From: Roseovarius sp.
Lineage (GTDB): Bacteria > Pseudomonadota > Alphaproteobacteria > Rhodobacterales > Rhodobacteraceae
Direction of reading: 5' to 3'
Length of the DNA stretch: 33,828 nt
Assembly: GCA_024636515.1 (NCBI GenBank)
Contig: JAGXGX010000172.1
Span: 1-33,828 of the forward strand
Part shown: piece by piece, positions 17,731 to 26,892 of the stretch
How positions within the stretch are numbered: position 1 is the first letter of the stretch
How the letters are laid out: each line of letters opens with the position of its first letter
The notes under the pieces: model-generated
Databases searched by the model: none
What the model was told of the DNA's origin: nothing
Seen by the model: only the letters and a program-made list of their open reading frames with translations
Translations under genes and position numbers: made by a program

Positions 17731-18957
17731 ATGAGCGCCACATTGGACATCGATTTTGTACGCGGGCAGTTTCCTGCCTTCGCCGAGGCGCCGCTGCAGG
17801 GGCAAGCGTTCTTTGAGAACGCCGGCGGCTCTTTTACTTGCGCGCCGGTCATTGACCGGCTGACGCGGTTTTATCGCCAGCGCAAGGTGCAGCCCTATGC
17901 GCCTTATGAGGCCTCCACTCTGGCCGGGGAGGAGATGGACGAGGCCCGTATGCGCCTCGCGGCGATCATGGGAATCCAGCCGGACGAGCTGAGCTTTGGC
18001 CCCTCGACCACGCAAAACACCTACGTTCTGGCCCGTGCGTTTGCCCAGTGGATGCAGCCCGGCGATGCGATCATCGTCACCAATCAGGACCATGAGGCGA
18101 ATTCCGGGCCGTGGCGGCGGCTAGCGGATGAGGGGTTTGAGGTGCGCGAATGGTGCATCGACCCCGAGACGGGGAGTTTGAACCCCGAGGATCTGGAGGA
18201 GTTGCTGGACGACCGCGTCCGCCTCGTCTGTTTCCCGCACTGTTCCAACGTGGTGGGCGAGGTTAATCCGGTGGTCGAGATTACCGCACTGGCCCATACT
18301 GCCGGGGCGTTTGTCTGCGTCGACGGCGTCAGCTATGCGCCCCACGGCATCCCTGATGTGGGCGCGCTGGGGCCGGACATATACCTCTTTTCTGCGTACA
18401 AAACCTACGGCCCGCATCAGGGTATCATGGCGATCCGGCGCACCTTGGGGATGATGCTGCCCAATCAGGGGCACTATTTCAACGAAGGCAGCCTTTATAA
18501 GCGGTTCACTCCCGCCGGGCCGGACCATGCGCAGGTGGCGGCCTGTGCGGGCATGGCCGATTATATCGACGCGCTGGCCGATCATCACGGGATCACCGGC
18601 AATGCCGCTGCGCGCGGCGCGGGCGTGCATGACTTGATGCGTAGGCATGAGACCACATTGCTTCAGCCGCTGCTGGATTACCTCAAGTCACGCAATTCCG
18701 TTCGCCTGCTGGGGCCAGAGACTGCGGCGAACCGCGCACCCACCGTTGCGGTGCGGCTGGATCGCCCCGGCGAGGAGGTCGCGCGCGATCTGGCGGCGCA
18801 TGGCATCATGGCGGGCGGCGGCGATTTCTACGCCGCGCGCGCCTTGCAGGCGATGGGCATTGACCCGGCGCATGGCGTGCTGCGGCTCAGCTTCACGCAT
18901 TACACCAGTGAGGCCGAGATGGCGCAGCTGTTGGGCGCGCTGGACGATGTTCTTTGA
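17731..18957 (+). CDS. Class V aminotransferase / cysteine desulfurase-like PLP protein
   Basis: This 408-residue fold-type I PLP enzyme resembles the cysteine desulfurase-like branch typified by Vibrio VC1184. His121 in NQDHEANSGPW would stack on the PLP ring, Asp198 in VCVDGVSYAPHG binds the pyridine nitrogen, and Lys224 in SAYKTYGPHQG forms the Schiff base. Where true desulfurases have a catalytic Cys in a loop near the C-terminus, this protein reads AGGGDFYAARAL, with no Cys, so sulfur transfer by the usual persulfide route is unlikely. No SufE, IscU or other Fe-S gene is adjacent. The real reaction is unknown. It has its own leader after the BCCT terminator. Confidence 0.85.
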   Translation: MSATLDIDFVRGQFPAFAEAPLQGQAFFENAGGSFTCAPVIDRLTRFYRQRKVQPYAPYEASTLAGEEMDEARMRLAAIMGIQPDELSFGPSTTQNTYVLARAFAQWMQPGDAIIVTNQDHEANSGPWRRLADEGFEVREWCIDPETGSLNPEDLEELLDDRVRLVCFPHCSNVVGEVNPVVEITALAHTAGAFVCVDGVSYAPHGIPDVGALGPDIYLFSAYKTYGPHQGIMAIRRTLGMMLPNQGHYFNEGSLYKRFTPAGPDHAQVAACAGMADYIDALADHHGITGNAAARGAGVHDLMRRHETTLLQPLLDYLKSRNSVRLLGPETAANRAPTVAVRLDRPGEEVARDLAAHGIMAGGGDFYAARALQAMGIDPAHGVLRLSFTHYTSEAEMAQLLGALDDVL

Positions 18958-19011
18958 TCCGGCGCGCGGCGCCCTATGTCTTGGCTGAACCGCACTAAAC
19001 ACAGGCGTGAC

Positions 19012-20436
19012 ATGAGCGACACCAAACCGACCCTCCTATGGCTGCGCCGCGATCTTCGCCTGTCAGATCATCCTGCTTGGACCGCCGCGCTTGAGGGCGG
19101 CGGCCCGGTGATCCCGGTGTTCATCCACGACGCGAGCGTTGAGACACTGGGGGCCGCGCCCAAATGGCGGCTGGGTCTGGGGCTGGAGAAGTTTGCTGAA
19201 AGGCTTGAGGCCAAAGGCAGCCGCTTAATCCTGCGCCGGGGCGATGCGCTGGAGGTTCTGCGGGAATTGATTGCCGAGACGGGGGCAGGGGCGGTGCATT
19301 GGTCGCGCCTCTATGACCCGGCCGCGATCGAGCGCGATACGGCAATCAAGGCCGCGCTCAAGGAAGATGGAATCGAGGCCGCCAGCCATCTAGGCCACCT
19401 GATGTTTGAGCCATGGAGCGTCGAGACCAAGGATGGCGGTTACTACAAGGTCTACTCGCCGATGTGGCGCCGAGTGAAGGATCGCGGTGTTGCGGCCCCG
19501 CTCAAGGCGCGAAGCGACTTGAACCCGCCCACCGAGTGGCCCGCAAGCGATGCGCTGCCAGAGTGGCGCATGGGCGCGGCGATGAACCGGGGCGCCGAGG
19601 TGTGCCTGCCCCATCAGACCGTGGGCGAAGAGGCCGCGCAGGACCGCCTTGCGTGGTTCATCGAAAATGCCATCGGCGACTACAAGGCCGCGCGCGATCT
19701 GCCCGGTATCGACGGCACCTCAGGCATGTCCGAAAATCTCACCTTGGGAGAGATTAGCCCGGCGCAATGCTGGCACGCGGGCCAGCGTGCGCTGCACGAG
19801 GGGGCGGGCGGCGCCGAGCAGTGGATCAAGGAGCTGGCCTGGCGCGAGTTCGCGTATCACCTGATTTATCACACGCCCCGCATCGCCACGCGCAATTGGC
19901 GCGAGGGGTGGGACGCTTTTCCGTGGAACGAGGACGGGGATACCCGCGAGGTCACGGCGTGGAAGCAGGGGCGCACGGGTGTTCCCTTTGTTGATGCGGC
20001 AATGCGGCAGATGTATGTGACCGGCAAGATGCACAACCGCGCGCGCATGATCGTCGCCAGCTACCTGACCAAGCATTTGATGACGCATTGGCGTGTTGGG
20101 CAGGCGTGGTTCGACGAGCATTTGACCGACTGGGACATCGCCTCGAACGCGATGGGCTGGCAGTGGGCCGCTGGATCGGGGCCGGATGCCTCGCCTTATT
20201 TCCGCATCTTCAACCCCGAGACGCAGCTGCAAAAGTTTGACCCGAAGGGGAACTATACCCGCGCGTGGATCGCGGAAGGATCTAAGGAGCCCACCGATAC
20301 GGCGCTAACGTATTTCGACGCGGTCCCGCGCAGCTGGAAGCTCTCGCCGGACGCTGCCTATCCTCGCGAGCCGGTAGTCGGGCTGCGCGAAGGGCGTCAA
20401 AGGGCACTAGATGCCTATCAGGATCGCGGGTTCTAA
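19012..20436 (+). CDS. phrB: Deoxyribodipyrimidine photolyase
   Basis: Class I CPD photolyase repairs UV-induced pyrimidine dimers using blue light and FADH. The product (474 residues) starts with the photolyase N-terminal domain LLWLRRDLRLSDHPAW. The C-terminal FAD domain carries EQWIKELAWREFAYHL, the conserved FVDAAMRQMYVTGKMHNRAR with KMHNR, and WDIASNAMGWQWAAGSG followed by DASPYFRIFNP. ATG 19012 is chosen because the family N-terminus starts there; the frame is open from an ATG at 18976, which would add 12 basic residues. Length is normal. cfa follows after 49 nt on the same strand, a pairing that suggests co-expression under light or envelope stress. Confidence 0.95.
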   Translation: MSDTKPTLLWLRRDLRLSDHPAWTAALEGGGPVIPVFIHDASVETLGAAPKWRLGLGLEKFAERLEAKGSRLILRRGDALEVLRELIAETGAGAVHWSRLYDPAAIERDTAIKAALKEDGIEAASHLGHLMFEPWSVETKDGGYYKVYSPMWRRVKDRGVAAPLKARSDLNPPTEWPASDALPEWRMGAAMNRGAEVCLPHQTVGEEAAQDRLAWFIENAIGDYKAARDLPGIDGTSGMSENLTLGEISPAQCWHAGQRALHEGAGGAEQWIKELAWREFAYHLIYHTPRIATRNWREGWDAFPWNEDGDTREVTAWKQGRTGVPFVDAAMRQMYVTGKMHNRARMIVASYLTKHLMTHWRVGQAWFDEHLTDWDIASNAMGWQWAAGSGPDASPYFRIFNPETQLQKFDPKGNYTRAWIAEGSKEPTDTALTYFDAVPRSWKLSPDAAYPREPVVGLREGRQRALDAYQDRGF

Positions 20437-20485
20437 GCTATTCATGGGGTGCCGCACCTGCCATCAAGATAGAAAGACCAAGGGT

Positions 20486-21694
20486 ATGATCCTGACATCG
20501 ACTGACGGCCAGACAGACTTGCCACGCTATTTCGCCCGCGTCTTTGACAAGACACATGGGATCAATCGCGGACGGCTGGATTTCGTACTGCCCGATGGGC
20601 GCGTGTTTCGCGCTGAGGGCCCGAATCCCGGTCCGGTCGGCGAGGTGCATTTGCACAATACCGACGTCTTTGCCCGTTTGATCCGCGAAGGTGATCTGGG
20701 ATTTTGCGATGCCTACCTCGATGAATGGTGGAGCACACCCGACCTTCAGGCGCTGTTGGATTTCATCTGCACAGACAATGAGGACGTCTATGACGCCTTT
20801 CCCGGCATGGGTCTTGTCCGCAAATTTGAGCATGCGCGCCACTGGCTGCGCAGCAATTCAAAATGGCAGGCGCGGCGAAATATCAGCCATCACTATGATC
20901 TGGGCAACGAGTTTTATCAGCTGTGGCTGGACGACACGATGACCTATTCAAGCGCCATTTTCGAGACTGGCCAAGAGAGCTTGGAGCGCGCGCAGACCGC
21001 CAAATACGCCTCAATGGTTGACCGGATGGGCGTAGAGCCGGGCGATCACGTGCTAGAGATCGGGTGTGGCTGGGGCGGCTTTGCCGAATACGCGGCATCC
21101 CAGAGGGGGCTGAAGGTAACAGGCCTGACGATCAGTCGAGAGCAGCTTAACTACGCGAGAGAACGCATTGAAAATGCTGGACTTTCTGAAATGGTCGAGT
21201 TCAAAATGCAGGACTACCGCGACGAGCGGGGGACCTATGATGGCATCGCCAGCATTGAGATGTTCGAGGCGGTAGGGCAGCAGTATTGGCCCGTCTATTT
21301 TCAGACCGTGCGTGACCGGCTGCGCCCCGGCAAGCGGGCGACGCTGCAAGTTATCACGATCAGCGATGAGCGTTGGGACGTGTATCGACGCGGCGTGGAT
21401 TTCATCCAGAAATACATCTTTCCGGGCGGGATGCTGCCCAGCCCCAGCGCCCTTCGAGCCGAGGTCGAGAGGGCGGGGCTGACGGTAGCCGGGTCGTTCG
21501 AGTTCGGCGAGAGTTACAGCCAGACTCTGCGCCGCTGGCACGACCGCTTCAACGCGTCTTGGGATAGCGTGGCCGAACTTGGCTTTGACGAGCGTTTTCG
21601 CCGGATGTGGAATTTTTACCTCACCTCTTGCGCCGGATCGTTTCACGCGGGAAACTGCGACGTGACACAGATCACGATAGCAAAACCGGGATAA
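20486..21694 (+). CDS. cfa: Cyclopropane-fatty-acyl-phospholipid synthase
   Basis: The enzyme transfers a methylene group from SAM to cis double bonds of membrane phospholipid acyl chains, stabilising the membrane against stress. The product (402 residues) has an N-terminal lipid-binding region (VHLHNTDVFARLIREGDLGF, then DAYLDEWW), and the HHYDLGNEFYQLWLD signature. It has the SAM motif HVLEIGCGWGGFAEYAA, SIEMFEAVGQQYWPVYF, the FIQKYIFPGGMLPS segment, and a C-terminal FYLTSCAGSFHAGN segment. The start is uncertain: ATG 20486 gives the usual N-terminus but a poor ribosome site; ATG 20444 or 20411 (overlapping phrB) are possible. trgA starts one base after its stop. Confidence 0.92.
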   Translation: MILTSTDGQTDLPRYFARVFDKTHGINRGRLDFVLPDGRVFRAEGPNPGPVGEVHLHNTDVFARLIREGDLGFCDAYLDEWWSTPDLQALLDFICTDNEDVYDAFPGMGLVRKFEHARHWLRSNSKWQARRNISHHYDLGNEFYQLWLDDTMTYSSAIFETGQESLERAQTAKYASMVDRMGVEPGDHVLEIGCGWGGFAEYAASQRGLKVTGLTISREQLNYARERIENAGLSEMVEFKMQDYRDERGTYDGIASIEMFEAVGQQYWPVYFQTVRDRLRPGKRATLQVITISDERWDVYRRGVDFIQKYIFPGGMLPSPSALRAEVERAGLTVAGSFEFGESYSQTLRRWHDRFNASWDSVAELGFDERFRRMWNFYLTSCAGSFHAGNCDVTQITIAKPG

Positions 21695-21695
21695 T

Positions 21696-22154
21696 ATGGC
21701 CAAGACACGCACGCTGCCCACCGCTGCACGCCTCATCGCAGCCCTGTCGATGGCCGCTTTGGGATGGTTTGCATCAGATCTGGTCCGACCGCTGATGCCG
21801 CCGCACACTGCATTCGGCTGGTTCAACTACGTCAATGCGGTCCTTGGTCTGCTGTGCGGCTGGTATGTGATCGGCAGCCGGGTAGGGCGCGGGTACACCG
21901 ACGCGCTGGCAAACGGTCTGACGGGGGCGCTGGCGCTCGTCATCTGGGCTTTCTTTGCCCAGAGCCTGAACCTGATGCTCAAGCAGGCGATGGAAAACAA
22001 GTATGACGGGCCTATGCAGGCAATCATCGGCATATTCACCAACGCGGTGGGTTATGCGCAGTTTCTGGTCGACCCGACCTTGATTGCGGCTTTGCTGATC
22101 GGGGGGATGATTTGCGGCCTGCTGGCCGAGGCGACCTCGCGGCGCTGGAGCTGA
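21696..22154 (+). CDS. trgA: TrgA family tellurium resistance membrane protein
   Basis: The product (152 residues) is a small inner-membrane protein with about four hydrophobic helices. Conserved-looking segments include LIAALSMAALGWFASDLV at the N-terminus, PPHTAFGWFNYVNAVLGLLC, and a C-terminal helix LIAALLIGGMICGLLAEATS. In Rhodobacter sphaeroides the trgA-trgB pair next to cysK confers tellurite resistance; the same three genes occur here in the same order, which is the main support for the name. The biochemical role is unknown. It starts 1 nt after cfa and ends 1 nt before trgB, so translation is probably coupled along the run. Confidence 0.82.
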   Translation: MAKTRTLPTAARLIAALSMAALGWFASDLVRPLMPPHTAFGWFNYVNAVLGLLCGWYVIGSRVGRGYTDALANGLTGALALVIWAFFAQSLNLMLKQAMENKYDGPMQAIIGIFTNAVGYAQFLVDPTLIAALLIGGMICGLLAEATSRRWS

Positions 22155-22155
22155 A

Positions 22156-23286
22156 ATGACCGGCGTTTTTTTCTACGGTACGTTGCGTGATCCCGCTTTG
22201 CTGCGCATCGTTCTTGGGGCGGACGCATGCGGGGCCGCGCGGGATGCGGTGCTACCGGATCACGCGGTGACATGGGCGGACGAACAGGTTTTTCCCACGA
22301 TTACCGCCAAGGCAGGGACCAGCGCGCCGGGCCTTCTACTGGATAATCCCGGCGCAGACCTGCTGGCGCGGCTCGATTTTTACGAGGGCGGCTTTGGCTA
22401 TGACCTGATGCCAGTGCGGGTAATTGCAGACGGCGCGCAGCATGACGCGCGCGTTTATTTCCCGCGACCAGGCCTGTGGCGGACCGGCGCACCCTTTGTT
22501 CTGGCCGATTGGCAGGATAGATACGGTGCGCTTAGCCGACTCGCGGCGCGTGAGGCGATGGAATATCTGGGCCTCATCAGCGCCGAAGTGCTGGCCTCAA
22601 GGATGCCAATGATCCGCGCCCGCGCCGCCTCGCGCCTTGCCGCCGCCACGGCCGCCGCCGTGCCTACCGCCTTTCGCAGCGATACGCGTGCGGATACGGT
22701 CGAGGATCTGGGAACAGAAATGCTTCACGCCGGGTATTTCCGCACTGAGGCGCGCCACCTGCGTCATCCCAACTTTGGCGGCGGGATGAGCGACGAGGTT
22801 CGCCGCGAGATTTTTGTGGCGACCGACGCAGCGCTGGTACTGCCCTATGATCCGGTGCGCGACCGCGTGCTGCTGGTCGAGCAGTTTCGCATGGGGCCCT
22901 ATGGACGCGGCGATCCGCACCCCTGGATGCTGGAGCCTGTGGCAGGCCGCGTTGATCCCGGTGAGACGCCGGAGGAGGCCGCACACCGCGAATGCTTCGA
23001 GGAGGCCGGGCTGGACAACATCCGGCTAGAGCCGATCGGCAATTACTATTGTACGCCCGGCTACTCGACGGAATATTTTCACAATTTCATTGGTATTGCG
23101 GATCTACCCGACGACCTGCCACGCTACGGTGGGCTGGACAGTGAAGCCGAGGACCTGCGCCTGCATCTGCTGGATTTTGCCGATGCGATGCAGCTGATTG
23201 AGACGGGCGAGGCTGACAATGGTCCGTTGATTTTGTCGCTGATGTGGCTGGCGCGCGAGCGTGACAGGCTGCGCGCCGCTGCGTAA
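22156..23286 (+). CDS. trgB: TrgB: gamma-glutamylcyclotransferase-like domain fused to a NUDIX hydrolase
   Basis: The product (376 residues) has two domains. Residues 1-130 look like a GGCT/AIG2-type domain: FFYGTLRDPALL holds the YGxL loop, and the Glu of LDFYEGGFGY near 77 is a candidate catalytic acid. Residues 185-370 are a NUDIX hydrolase of the ADP-ribose pyrophosphatase type, with a perfect Nudix box at 264-286 (G-x5-E-x7-RE-x2-EE-x-G, reading GRVDPGETPEEAAHRECFEE then AGL). The fusion suggests linked handling of glutamyl/glutathione products and ADP-ribose-like compounds. In R. sphaeroides trgB is needed with trgA for tellurite resistance; the reactions are not established. It lies 1 nt after trgA. 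Confidence 0.87.
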   Translation: MTGVFFYGTLRDPALLRIVLGADACGAARDAVLPDHAVTWADEQVFPTITAKAGTSAPGLLLDNPGADLLARLDFYEGGFGYDLMPVRVIADGAQHDARVYFPRPGLWRTGAPFVLADWQDRYGALSRLAAREAMEYLGLISAEVLASRMPMIRARAASRLAAATAAAVPTAFRSDTRADTVEDLGTEMLHAGYFRTEARHLRHPNFGGGMSDEVRREIFVATDAALVLPYDPVRDRVLLVEQFRMGPYGRGDPHPWMLEPVAGRVDPGETPEEAAHRECFEEAGLDNIRLEPIGNYYCTPGYSTEYFHNFIGIADLPDDLPRYGGLDSEAEDLRLHLLDFADAMQLIETGEADNGPLILSLMWLARERDRLRAAA

Positions 23287-23377
23287 GCCGGACCTTAACC
23301 TGCCCACCTGATGCTTGAGTCCGGCGGCCATCACGCCTAAGTGTCGGGGCAGTGTTTCAACGCTGAAAGGACGCGCC

Positions 23378-24409
23378 ATGCGCATTGCCACGGATCTGGC
23401 CGACGCGGTCGGCAACACCCCCATGATCAAGCTGCGCCGCGCCAGCGAAGAAACGGGCTGCACCATTTTGGGTAAGGCCGAGTTTCTCAATCCTGGTCAA
23501 TCGGTCAAGGACCGTGCTGCGCTCTATATCATTCGCGACGCCATCGCACGCGGCACGCTCAAGCCCGGCGGCACTATCGTCGAAGGGACTGCCGGCAATA
23601 CCGGGATCGGCCTCGCGCTGGTCGGTGCGTCGATGGGGTTCAAGACCGTCATCGTCATCCCCGAGACGCAGAGCGAAGAGAAAAAAGACATGCTGCGCCT
23701 TGCTGGCGCCGAATTGGTGCAGGTGCCCGCCGCGCCCTACAGCAATCCAAACAACTTTGTGCGTTATTCCGAGCGTCTGGCGGCAGAGCTGGCCAAGACC
23801 GAGCCGAACGGCGCGATCTGGGCAAACCAATTCGATAACACCGCCAACCGGCAGGCCCATATCGAGACGACAGGCCCTGAAATCTGGGAGCAGACCGGCG
23901 GCAAAATCGATGGCTTTTGCTGCGCGGTAGGCTCGGGCGGCACGCTAGCGGGCGTCGGCATGGCGCTTCAGCCCAAGGGGGTCAAAGTCGCGATTGCCGA
24001 TCCGATGGGCGCCAAGCTTTATTCCTACTATACCACTGGAGAGCTGGCATCAGAGGGCGAGTCGATTGCCGAGGGCATCGGACAGGCGCGCATCACCGCC
24101 AATCTGGAGGGTTTCACCCCTGATTTCGCCTATCAGATTCCCGACGCCGAAGCGCTGCCGATCGTGTTCGATCTGCTTCACGATGAGGGGCTGTGCATGG
24201 GCGCGTCGACGGGCGTGAACGTGGCCGGCGCCATGCGCCTTGCGCGCGATATGGGGCCCGGCCATACCATTGCGACGATTTTGTGCGACTACGGCTCGCG
24301 CTATCAGTCCAAACTGTTCAACCCCGAATTCCTGCGTGAAAAGGGTCTGCCAGTGCCCGACTGGATGACGGGCGCGCCCCGCTCAATCCCCGGGGTATTC
24401 GCGGAATGA
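23378..24409 (+). CDS. cysK: Cysteine synthase A (O-acetylserine sulfhydrylase)
   Basis: This PLP enzyme makes L-cysteine from O-acetylserine and sulfide. The 343-residue product begins TDLADAVGNTPMIKLRRASE and has the PLP lysine Lys44 in NPGQSVKDRAA. Other family marks are the substrate loop EGTAGNTGIGLA and the phosphate-binding GSGGTLAG segment (AVGSGGTLAGVGMAL). It is longer than typical bacterial CysK (about 310-325) because of a C-terminal extension ending TGAPRSIPGVFAE, as in other Rhodobacteraceae. GAAAGGA at 23364 supports ATG 23378. Cysteine supply fits a tellurite/oxidant resistance locus, since thiols reduce tellurite. Its stop overlaps the next gene in ATGA. Confidence 0.95.
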   Translation: MRIATDLADAVGNTPMIKLRRASEETGCTILGKAEFLNPGQSVKDRAALYIIRDAIARGTLKPGGTIVEGTAGNTGIGLALVGASMGFKTVIVIPETQSEEKKDMLRLAGAELVQVPAAPYSNPNNFVRYSERLAAELAKTEPNGAIWANQFDNTANRQAHIETTGPEIWEQTGGKIDGFCCAVGSGGTLAGVGMALQPKGVKVAIADPMGAKLYSYYTTGELASEGESIAEGIGQARITANLEGFTPDFAYQIPDAEALPIVFDLLHDEGLCMGASTGVNVAGAMRLARDMGPGHTIATILCDYGSRYQSKLFNPEFLREKGLPVPDWMTGAPRSIPGVFAE

Positions 24410-26892
24410 TGGCGGTGCTGCGCCACCTGCTATTGGCGCTGACACTGGCGATGCTACCTACCGCCCCCGTGCTGGTTGGCGCAGCTCTGGTCCTCGCGCC
24501 GGGCGCTGCGAACGCGCAGCAGCCACCCAATGCGCCAGATTACGGCCGCTGGGACACGGTCGCAAAACGCGCGGCCAATGCGATTGAAAACCAACGTGCC
24601 TCGACCGCGGCGCTAGAAAGTTTGCGCGACGAATTGGCAGATTGGCGCAGCGCGTTTACAGGCGCGCAAGGCGTCAATTCCAACGCCATCGCAACGCTTG
24701 AGGCGCAAATGCGTGCGTTAGGCTCGCCCCCCGCCGAGGGCGATCCGGCCGAGGCGCCGGGCGTGGCGACGCAGCGCGAAGCGCTGAACAAGCAGATGTC
24801 GGAACTGCGCGCCCCTATAACCAAGGCCGAATTGGCCTACAGCGAAGCCGACGAGATGATCAAGTCAATTGACCGTATCATCCGTGAACGCCAGACCGTA
24901 GAGCTGCTTGAGCGTGGACCATCGCCGCTGAACCCGGCTAATTGGAGCGCTGGCATAGATGCGCTGACCACCGCATTCGCGGCGATCCGCGCCGAAATCG
25001 CCGCTGGCTTTGATCCGCCAGAGACACAACAGGGGGCGATGACCAGGCTGCTGTTGACGGTGCTTCTGGCGGTGGCGGGTCTTGTGCTGATGCTGCGCGG
25101 GCGGTTCTGGACGCAGTTTCTGATGCGCATTGTGCGCCCGCAGGCGGCAATAAAGGCACGCTGGATGCTGTCTTTTGTGATGTCGCTGGGCGATATCGTA
25201 ATACCCTTTCTGGGCCTTCTGATCATCATCAAAGCGTTTCAGATCAGCGGCGTCTTTGCCACCCGTAGCGATACTGTTCTGGAGATTTTAAAGGTCTCAC
25301 TCCTGATCTTTCTAGTCTCGCGTTGGGCCGCTCTACGGTGTTTTCCGCGCGGTGACGAGGACCGCCTGCCGCTGGATTTGGCGCCCGAGCAGCGCCGCGC
25401 CGGACGGCTTTATGGCGGCGCGCTGGGCCTTGTTATCGGGACCGCGCATCTGTTTCACCAACTAGGGCAGAGCAACGGCTGGAGTACCGAGGCGCGTGTC
25501 GTTGTCCTCTTTCCTATTTTGGTTATTGCAGGACTGCTGCTTAGCCGTCTGGCGCGCCTCTTGTCTCTCCACACCCGCGCCTCGGGCGATGGCGCCAAAG
25601 TCGAGGCCGGTGAGGACAGCTATCGCAATCGTTTGGCCCGGTTCCTGTCCAAGGTACTAATTGGCGTTGCCGTCATATCGCCGGCGCTGGCCGCATTTGG
25701 GTACTACAAAGCCGCGATCAATCTGATGATGCCGTCGCTGCTGTCGCTATTGCTGTTGGCGGCTCTGCTCATCATGCAAGGTGTGATTTCCGAAATCCAC
25801 CGGCTTCTGACCCGAGATCGCGAGGGCGCATCCGATGAGTTGGCTCCGATGCTTGCGGGCTTTTTCATGGTGCTGGCGTCGCTGCCGATCTTTGCGCTGA
25901 TTTGGGGCGCACGCGTCGCGGACCTAAGTGAGCTTTGGGTCAGCTTCAAACGCGGGGTCACTTTGGGTGATCTGACCATATCGCCGACAATTTTTCTGAC
26001 GCTGGCGATCGTTTTTACCGTGGGTTTCGCCATCACGCGCTTGCTTCAGGGCACGCTTAAAAACTCACTCCTTCCCAAGACGCGCATGGAGACGGGCGCG
26101 CGTGATGCAATCGTATCGGGTGTCGGATATATCGGCATTTTCCTCGCTGCATTGATCGCGGTGACAAGCGCCGGGATCGACCTTAGCAGTCTGGCAATCG
26201 TCGCGGGTGCGTTGTCGGTTGGTATCGGTTTCGGCCTGCAGAACATCGTGTCGAACTTTGTGTCAGGCATCATCCTGCTGATCGAGCGCCCCATCAGTCA
26301 GGGCGACTGGATCGAGGTAAACGGGCAGCACGGCACGGTGCGCGAAATTTCGGTGCGCTCTACCCGGATCGAGACGTTCGACCGATCCGACCTAATCATC
26401 CCCAACGCCGACTTGGTCAGCGGTACGGTCACGAACTACACCAAGGGCAGCACGGTGGGCCGCGTGATCGTCAAGGTCGGTGTCGCCTATGGCACCGATA
26501 CCAAATGGGTCGAAGGCATCCTGAGCGAGATCGCGCGCGCACACCCCATGGTGCTGATGAACCCCGAGCCTACGATTTTGTTCAAGGCAATCGGCGCCGA
26601 CGCGTTTGAATTTGAGATCCGTGCGATTCTGCGCGATGTTAATTTTATCATGAACGTGACATCGGACATGAATCACGAGATCGCCAAGAGATTTACCGAG
26701 GAAGGCATTGAAATGCCGTATCCGCAGCGCGACATCTGGCTGCGAAATCCCGAGACGTTGGCCAGCTCGCAGAGCGGCGCGTCGCAGCGCGCCAAGTCTG
26801 GCCCGCGTGTGCAAACTGGCGACGAGGGCCGCCCCAAGGGCGAGCCGCAACGCGCCGAGGATGGCGGCGACGCCGGAGGGGACGGTCGATGA
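24406..26892 (+). CDS. DUF3772 and MscS domain mechanosensitive ion channel
   Basis: This 828-residue inner-membrane channel of the large MscK/MscM-like class opens under membrane tension to release solutes in hypo-osmotic shock. A signal peptide (about residues 1-37, ending AANAQQ) leads a periplasmic, Ala/Glu-rich helical DUF3772-type domain up to about 200. Many transmembrane helices follow. The MscS core near residues 590-690 has AGALSVGIGFGLQNIVSNFV (pore helix) then SGIILLIERPISQGDW, IIPNADLVSGTVTNYT and the C-terminal vestibule domain. A charged disordered tail follows residue 785. The start overlaps the cysK stop (ATGA), and the stop overlaps the next start the same way, so translation is coupled. 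A link to osmotic response is plausible, alongside the BCCT transporter upstream. Confidence 0.93.
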   Translation: MMAVLRHLLLALTLAMLPTAPVLVGAALVLAPGAANAQQPPNAPDYGRWDTVAKRAANAIENQRASTAALESLRDELADWRSAFTGAQGVNSNAIATLEAQMRALGSPPAEGDPAEAPGVATQREALNKQMSELRAPITKAELAYSEADEMIKSIDRIIRERQTVELLERGPSPLNPANWSAGIDALTTAFAAIRAEIAAGFDPPETQQGAMTRLLLTVLLAVAGLVLMLRGRFWTQFLMRIVRPQAAIKARWMLSFVMSLGDIVIPFLGLLIIIKAFQISGVFATRSDTVLEILKVSLLIFLVSRWAALRCFPRGDEDRLPLDLAPEQRRAGRLYGGALGLVIGTAHLFHQLGQSNGWSTEARVVVLFPILVIAGLLLSRLARLLSLHTRASGDGAKVEAGEDSYRNRLARFLSKVLIGVAVISPALAAFGYYKAAINLMMPSLLSLLLLAALLIMQGVISEIHRLLTRDREGASDELAPMLAGFFMVLASLPIFALIWGARVADLSELWVSFKRGVTLGDLTISPTIFLTLAIVFTVGFAITRLLQGTLKNSLLPKTRMETGARDAIVSGVGYIGIFLAALIAVTSAGIDLSSLAIVAGALSVGIGFGLQNIVSNFVSGIILLIERPISQGDWIEVNGQHGTVREISVRSTRIETFDRSDLIIPNADLVSGTVTNYTKGSTVGRVIVKVGVAYGTDTKWVEGILSEIARAHPMVLMNPEPTILFKAIGADAFEFEIRAILRDVNFIMNVTSDMNHEIAKRFTEEGIEMPYPQRDIWLRNPETLASSQSGASQRAKSGPRVQTGDEGRPKGEPQRAEDGGDAGGDGR

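Noticed and set aside
17122-18093. Minus-strand frame of 323 codons across the BCCT 3' end and the PLP enzyme
   Set aside because: It spans a terminator and two well-supported genes on the other strand. The composition is Arg/Asp/His-rich with no recognisable domain.
23287-23325. GCCGGAC...GTCCGGC inverted pair in the trgB-cysK gap as a terminator or riboswitch
   Set aside because: A 7-bp stem with a 25-nt loop and no T tract; no known cysteine-related riboswitch pattern is visible.
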